Source: Paenibacillus sp. SY21-1
GTDB taxonomy: Bacteria > Bacillota > Bacilli > Paenibacillales > Paenibacillaceae
NCBI RefSeq assembly: GCF_005222705.1
Contig: NZ_STGF01000021.1
Coordinates: 1-64,000 of the forward strand
Length of the DNA: 64,000 nt
Reading direction: 5' to 3'
In this document: piece by piece, positions 60,438 to 64,000 of the stretch
How positions within the stretch are numbered: the first letter of the stretch is position 1
Layout: each line of letters begins with the position of its first letter
Translations under genes and position numbers: made by a program
The notes under the pieces: model-generated
Databases searched by the model: none
Seen by the model: only the letters and a program-made list of their open reading frames with translations
Told to the model about the DNA's origin: nothing

Positions 60438-61082
60438 TTACAAACGAATTTTAAACGATTTCTTCATAATCGGGTAAAGCCATTTGACCCCGCTCGGCGT
60501 TAACGTATCGGCCGCCAGATGGGAAGCGTAGCCAAGCATGGCAACAACGGTAATGCCGCTTACCTGAAGCTGGCGTTCCAATCCCCAGGCAATGGCGCCC
60601 CAAATCGGGATTGCCCAGATCGTATGGGTCATTCCCCTGTGCTTGAGCCAGGGAACCCAGCCCACGAACAAGCCGAAGCCCATAAGCCAGCCCATTTCAT
60701 ACACATATCCCGCATATATTATCGCTGCTCCAACAACGCTTACCAGCGCATTGCGAAGCGTGCCCTCCTTCATGACGAGGCCTGAGAGGACGGCGGCGCC
60801 GCATGAGCCGACGAGCACGGGCGGCATCGATTCCCCCCGAAAGAAGTAGTAAGCGACGATGCCTAAAAACAACACTGCGCCCCAAAGCGCAAATTCGCGC
60901 ATAAAGCGTGAAACTTTGCCCAGCTTGCTGCTGAGCATGCTGGGACCGTCCAAATCCGCGCACAGAGCGGAGAAGGCGGATATGCCGATAAACAGCAGGG
61001 CATTCAGCGTTCCCGGAGAGTAATATACGGCCGCTGCGGCGCCTACTGCCGCGCCGATTGCCAGATGTGCTTTTCCTGTCAT
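60438..61082 (-). CDS. Metal-dependent hydrolase-like membrane protein (YdjM/DUF457)
   Basis: The protein has 214 residues and 4-5 hydrophobic helices. Family motifs are KAHLAIGAAVGA at the start, ALCADLDG (about 40-47), WLKHRGMTHTIWA (about 144-156) and GYASHLAADTLTPSGVKWLYP (about 184-204); the His/Asp residues resemble a metal site. AGGAGG is 13 bp before the ATG, a little far. Function unknown. The small gene just upstream (50 bp) on the same strand may be co-transcribed. Confidence 0.88.
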   Translation of the reverse strand: MTGKAHLAIGAAVGAAAAVYYSPGTLNALLFIGISAFSALCADLDGPSMLSSKLGKVSRFMREFALWGAVLFLGIVAYYFFRGESMPPVLVGSCGAAVLSGLVMKEGTLRNALVSVVGAAIIYAGYVYEMGWLMGFGLFVGWVPWLKHRGMTHTIWAIPIWGAIAWGLERQLQVSGITVVAMLGYASHLAADTLTPSGVKWLYPIMKKSFKIRL

Positions 61083-61132
61083 GCTGCGATTAATCCTCCT
61101 GTGTGCGATCTAACCATTCTGTTGAAAAGACA

Positions 61133-61303
61133 TCAATGTTTTCTCAGATGCTCGGAGTTGACTTGTTCATTGCGGATCATCTGCTCGAGCTTCTCAACGA
61201 GTCTTTCATGGACCGGGTCCTTCTTGCCGAGCGAGAACAGACGCTTGCGGTTATGCTCTTTAAGCAGCTTGAGCATGTAATGCTTCTCCTTCAAGGTGAA
61301 CAT
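61133..61303 (-). CDS. 56-residue charged helical protein, unknown
   Basis: ATG ending at 61303 has GGAGGT 7 bp upstream; five in-frame residues further up would come from an ATG overlapping this site. The sequence (FTLKEKHYMLKLLKEHNRK, then LVEKLEQMIRNEQ) is rich in Lys/Glu/Leu and predicted all-helical, without a membrane segment. Not recognised. It precedes the YdjM-type gene by 50 bp. Confidence 0.6.
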   Translation of the reverse strand: MFTLKEKHYMLKLLKEHNRKRLFSLGKKDPVHERLVEKLEQMIRNEQVNSEHLRKH

Positions 61304-61483
61304 GCGGTATACCTCCATGCAAACAGACTTGGGGGAAATAGAATCATACGTAAAATGATGGCCCGAAATACGAAAGGATGTTCGTACTTTTAAATATTAT
61401 AACGGATGAGACGGCAGCAGGGAAGGCGAACGCGGAAATAAAAAAACTACCCTGCAAATAGGGAGAAGGCGTGTGGCTGAGCC

Positions 61484-61516
61484 GAAAAACGGCCCCGGCG
61501 TTCTAACGCCGGGGCC
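61484..61516 (-). terminator. Terminator of the acyltransferase gene (minus strand)
   Basis: GGCCCCGGCGTT and AACGCCGGGGCC pair perfectly around a two-base loop; on the minus strand GTTTTTC follows. It is about 115 bp after the stop codon. Confidence 0.82.
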
Positions 61517-61630
61517 GGAATAGTAAAGGAATGATTGCGGGATTAACGGTCGCAGGCGCATCGCTCAAGCAAGCCGCAGAGCTGCGGCAGCAGGAGCATC
61601 GCTGCTGCGCGCAAGCTGGAGGTCAGGGCG

Positions 61631-63652
61631 CTATGGCTTGCTTACTAATGCGCTTGCCAGCATATCCGCATAAAACGTCGCGCCGCTCTTTTTCAAATGC
61701 ACGCCGTCCTTGGAGAAAAAGTCGTCTTTGCCTTCGCTTGCGGAATACCAGTCGACGAGAGTCATATTCGGCGTTTTGCCTGCGGTATCCGCCAACATTT
61801 CATTGACGCTATCCTGCCATTTGCGGGGAACCCGCGTATTGATCATCAAGATCCTCCGTTCGGTGCCAATTGCTTCGAGCAGCCGGTTCATCTGCTTGGT
61901 CGTGAACGAGCCGTTGGTGCCAAGCTCAATGACGACCGTTTCGCCCAGCTTATTGTTTTGGTTAAGCGACTCGATAATGTCGGCAGCCTCGGAGAATTGG
62001 CGGCCAACCTTGCCGTCGATAAAAATGCCGGGCAATAGCCTGCTGAGAAACGGCTCAATGTCGAGCAGAACTGAATCGCCGATTACGGTAATGCCGTTGC
62101 CCGATCCGAGCTCTCCCGCGTTCTTGTCGGGCGGGTTCGTGCCTTCCCCGTGCGAGCCGTCCGGCGCGATTGCCGAAGCCTCAGGCGTCGGCGAAGACTC
62201 TGCTGTCGGCTGCTCGGTCTGCCCGCCTGCAGGCGTCTCCGCCGGACCATTCGTTTGTTGCGGCTTGGGCTGCGCTGTCTGCACGGCATGCGTTGCGGGC
62301 TTAGGCGTTGCCGACGGCGCGTTATGCGGCGTTTCGGTCGTTACCGGCTCGATGCTTCCGTCATCTGTCGGGCCGGCCGGGTGCGGATCGGACGGCAGCG
62401 CCGCTACAGGTTGCGAATCATTGTCGGCCGATTGCAAATCGACTGCCGTAGCGCCTGATACGCCAAATATGACGAGCGCGGCGGCTACGATGGAGATCGT
62501 CGTTTTCCTGCGTTTCATAACGATCAGCCATTCGGAGCTTTTCCGCTTAATCGGCGCGGCAAGCTTCTCCAGAATGCCGTGGCGGATCGGTTCTTCAATA
62601 TAGCGCCAAGAGAGCTCGGCGACGATCAAGGTCAGCGCCAGCTGGATGACGGCGCGCAGCGGATGGAGCTCCGCGCTCTCCGCCGCAGGCGTAGTCAGCA
62701 CGATAATCGGATAGTGATACAAGTAAATGCCGTAGGATCGCACCCCGAACCAGGTAAAGGCTTTGCTGCCGATCAGGCTTGCCAGCCGGCTCGCGGGATG
62801 GGCGAGCGCGGCGACGGTCGCGGCGGTTGCCACCGACAGAAGAACCATTCCTCCCTGGTACAGGAACGGATCGTATTCGCCAGCAGTTGCGATCATAAGG
62901 AGCGTTACGACTAGACCGGCCGCTCCAATGGCATCAATCACATAGCGGCTGCGCGCGCTGATGGTGGCCGATAGCTTGCGGCTCGGCCAGACGATAGCGA
63001 GCAGGGCGCCGAGCAGCAGGGCAAAGGACCTTGTGTCTGTGCCATAGTACACCCGGCTTGGATCGGCTCCCGGCTCGTATAGAAGCAGCATGGCCAGCGC
63101 AGAGGCGATAATCATCCCCAAGGTGACCAGGGCCAGCTTGCCGCGCTGCGGTATAAAGCGTACAAGGACGGCCAGCAGCAGCGGCCAGATTAAATAAAAC
63201 TGCTCCTCGACGGCAAGCGACCATAAATGCCCGAACGGAGAAGCGGGACCAAAGCTTTCAAAGTATGAAACCTCGTGAAAAATTAAATACCAGTTGCTTA
63301 TATAGAGCAGCGCAGAGCCGATATCTCCTCCAAGCGAGGACAATCTGGCGGGATCGCTAAAGCCCAGCCATAGGGAAACGACTGCCAGCATCAGAAACAT
63401 TGCGGGAAGGAGCCGCCTTGCGCGGCGGTAGAAAAATATTTTTAAATCAAGCGTCTTGTTTTGTCCAAGCTGCTTGAGAAGAATGTCCGTGATCAAATAG
63501 CCGGATAATACAAAAAACATGGTAACGCCAAGCAAACCGCCGGGCGCCCATTGCAAATTAAGGTGGTAGGCGATGACGGCAAGCACTGCGATTGCTCGCA
63601 ATCCATCGAGCCCCGGCATATAGCGGGCGCTGCCTCCTACGGGCTTAGGCAT
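61631..63652 (-). CDS. OatA-like O-acetyltransferase (acyltransferase-3 plus SGNH domain)
   Basis: The protein has 673 residues. The N-terminal acyltransferase-3 domain (about 10-385) has ten or so helices with MPGLDGLRAIAVLAVIAYHL (conserved His), FYRRARRLLP (conserved Arg) and HLWSLAVEEQFYLIWP. After one more helix (about 400-420) a Pro/Thr/Glu linker (about 425-515) leads to an extracellular SGNH domain with VIGDSV, ELGTNG and KDGVHL, the Asp-His catalytic pair. Such two-domain proteins O-acetylate peptidoglycan or other wall polymers, as OatA does, and protect against lysozyme. Target polymer here is not proved. Confidence 0.92.
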   Translation of the reverse strand: MPKPVGGSARYMPGLDGLRAIAVLAVIAYHLNLQWAPGGLLGVTMFFVLSGYLITDILLKQLGQNKTLDLKIFFYRRARRLLPAMFLMLAVVSLWLGFSDPARLSSLGGDIGSALLYISNWYLIFHEVSYFESFGPASPFGHLWSLAVEEQFYLIWPLLLAVLVRFIPQRGKLALVTLGMIIASALAMLLLYEPGADPSRVYYGTDTRSFALLLGALLAIVWPSRKLSATISARSRYVIDAIGAAGLVVTLLMIATAGEYDPFLYQGGMVLLSVATAATVAALAHPASRLASLIGSKAFTWFGVRSYGIYLYHYPIIVLTTPAAESAELHPLRAVIQLALTLIVAELSWRYIEEPIRHGILEKLAAPIKRKSSEWLIVMKRRKTTISIVAAALVIFGVSGATAVDLQSADNDSQPVAALPSDPHPAGPTDDGSIEPVTTETPHNAPSATPKPATHAVQTAQPKPQQTNGPAETPAGGQTEQPTAESSPTPEASAIAPDGSHGEGTNPPDKNAGELGSGNGITVIGDSVLLDIEPFLSRLLPGIFIDGKVGRQFSEAADIIESLNQNNKLGETVVIELGTNGSFTTKQMNRLLEAIGTERRILMINTRVPRKWQDSVNEMLADTAGKTPNMTLVDWYSASEGKDDFFSKDGVHLKKSGATFYADMLASALVSKP

Positions 63653-63817
63653 CGGCGTTTCCTCCTTTGGTTGAAGCGGCGAGAGGGCAAGCTGAAAGGC
63701 GCTCAGAGCTCATCGTGCGAGAAATATAGCTTTGTTCAAACATGTACGTGGAAAAAATGATGTTCAGCCCCTCTGGATGATAAATCGTTGTATAGCTATT
63801 ATACGTGTGCAAGCGCC

Positions 63818-63850
63818 GAAAAGTTGTAACAATCCAGTTACAAACTTTTC
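63818..63850. promoter_or_regulatory. Large inverted repeat between oatA-like and lacI-like genes
   Basis: GAAAAGTTGTAAC (63818-63830) pairs with GTTACAAACTTTTC (63837-63850), one bulged T, around a 6-base loop. It lies in the divergent gap 63653-63970, which otherwise has AT-rich promoter sequence and no gene. Confidence 0.5.
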
Positions 63851-63893
63851 AGGAGCCATGCGGCCGGAGCTTCCTTCCCGGATAAAGTTTTAC

Positions 63894-63927
63894 TTGATTT
63901 TTAGTAAAATATTATTATAATTTTACT
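63894..63927 (+). promoter_or_regulatory. Promoter and overlapping operator of the LacI-type gene
   Basis: TTGATT (63894-63899), 16 bp and TATAAT (63916-63921) form a promoter. The inverted repeat AGTAAAAT (63903-63910) / ATTTTACT (63920-63927), 9-bp spacer, covers the -10 box, which suits repression, possibly autorepression. Confidence 0.65.
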
Positions 63928-63970
63928 ATGCAGGCGGAATCGCTTACAAGTAAAGGTAAGGAACGATGGT

Positions 63971-64000
63971 ATGGCAACGATTAAAGATATTGCCAAGCAG
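63971..64000 (+). CDS. LacI-family regulator, first ten codons only
   Basis: ATG 63971 begins MATIKDIAKQ, the classical start of LacI-type HTH proteins, and runs off the window. GTAAGGAACG stands before it. Divergent from the acyltransferase gene. Confidence 0.75.
   Translation, partial: MATIKDIAKQ

Noticed and set aside
1..64000. Prophage, integrative element or defence island
   Set aside because: No integrase, transposase, phage structural, restriction or toxin-antitoxin gene could be recognised in any frame.

Overview
The window looks like chromosomal DNA of a Gram-positive, S-layer-bearing, saccharolytic soil bacterium of the Paenibacillus/Cohnella type. The evidence is several very large secreted proteins ending in three SLH repeats, a YesM/YesN two-component pair beside a sugar ABC transporter, an Lpl-type oligosaccharide transporter beside GH29 and GH38 enzymes, DHH-type pyrophosphatase PpaC, TcyP-like cystine symporter, fairly high GC, strong AGGAGG ribosome binding sites and frequent TTG/GTG starts. 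No rRNA, tRNA, CRISPR, prophage or transposase gene was seen. The first gene (SLH protein) and the last (LacI-type regulator) are cut by the window edges.

Layout. 0-5 kb: end of an SLH protein, a 15-unit tandem array of exactly 51 bp per unit, a glyoxalase-fold protein, small membrane proteins, an unknown Ala-rich-linker protein and BdbC. 5-12 kb: YesM-YesN sensor/regulator, then lipoprotein and two permeases of a sugar importer. 12-20.5 kb: a minisatellite at the 3' end of an unknown gene; then, divergently, a consensus promoter with a short structured and terminated leader RNA, followed by a membrane-anchored low-complexity protein, an SLH protein carrying two degenerate thioredoxin-like domains, and a TcyP-like cystine symporter. 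20.8-26.7 kb: a 1968-residue SLH-anchored protein with two GH43-like propellers. 27-33 kb: ThrC, an SDR, IlvE, a LysR regulator and a manganese-type cation exporter. 33-37.7 kb: AraC regulator divergent from a Gfo/Idh/MocA dehydrogenase and two sugar isomerase/epimerases, followed by a 5'-truncated asparaginase. 38-49.5 kb: alpha-L-fucosidase (GH29), membrane-bound AraC regulator, LplB/LplC/LplA-type importer and alpha-mannosidase (GH38). 49.7-64 kb: mostly single genes: DUF805 protein, chemoreceptor, PpaC, phosphotransferase, phytoene/squalene synthase family enzyme, YflT stress protein, amidase, AraC regulator, DinB protein, an SLH relic, YdjM-type membrane protein, OatA-type acyltransferase and the start of a LacI regulator.

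How the parts work together. The 38-49.5 kb block reads as a catabolic locus for fucose/mannose-containing oligosaccharides: a membrane AraC sensor, ABC uptake without its own ATPase (a shared MsmX-like ATPase is presumed to be elsewhere) and cytoplasmic glycosidases. The SLH-anchored GH43 protein would act outside the cell on arabinan- or galactan-type polymers. The most unusual unit is 13.9-20.5 kb, where a leader RNA with a strong promoter and an intrinsic terminator precedes two secreted proteins of unknown function and a cystine symporter. That unit, the 51-bp array and the gene-derived minisatellite are the main candidates for undescribed biology. All function calls rest on reading motifs by eye; no database search was run.
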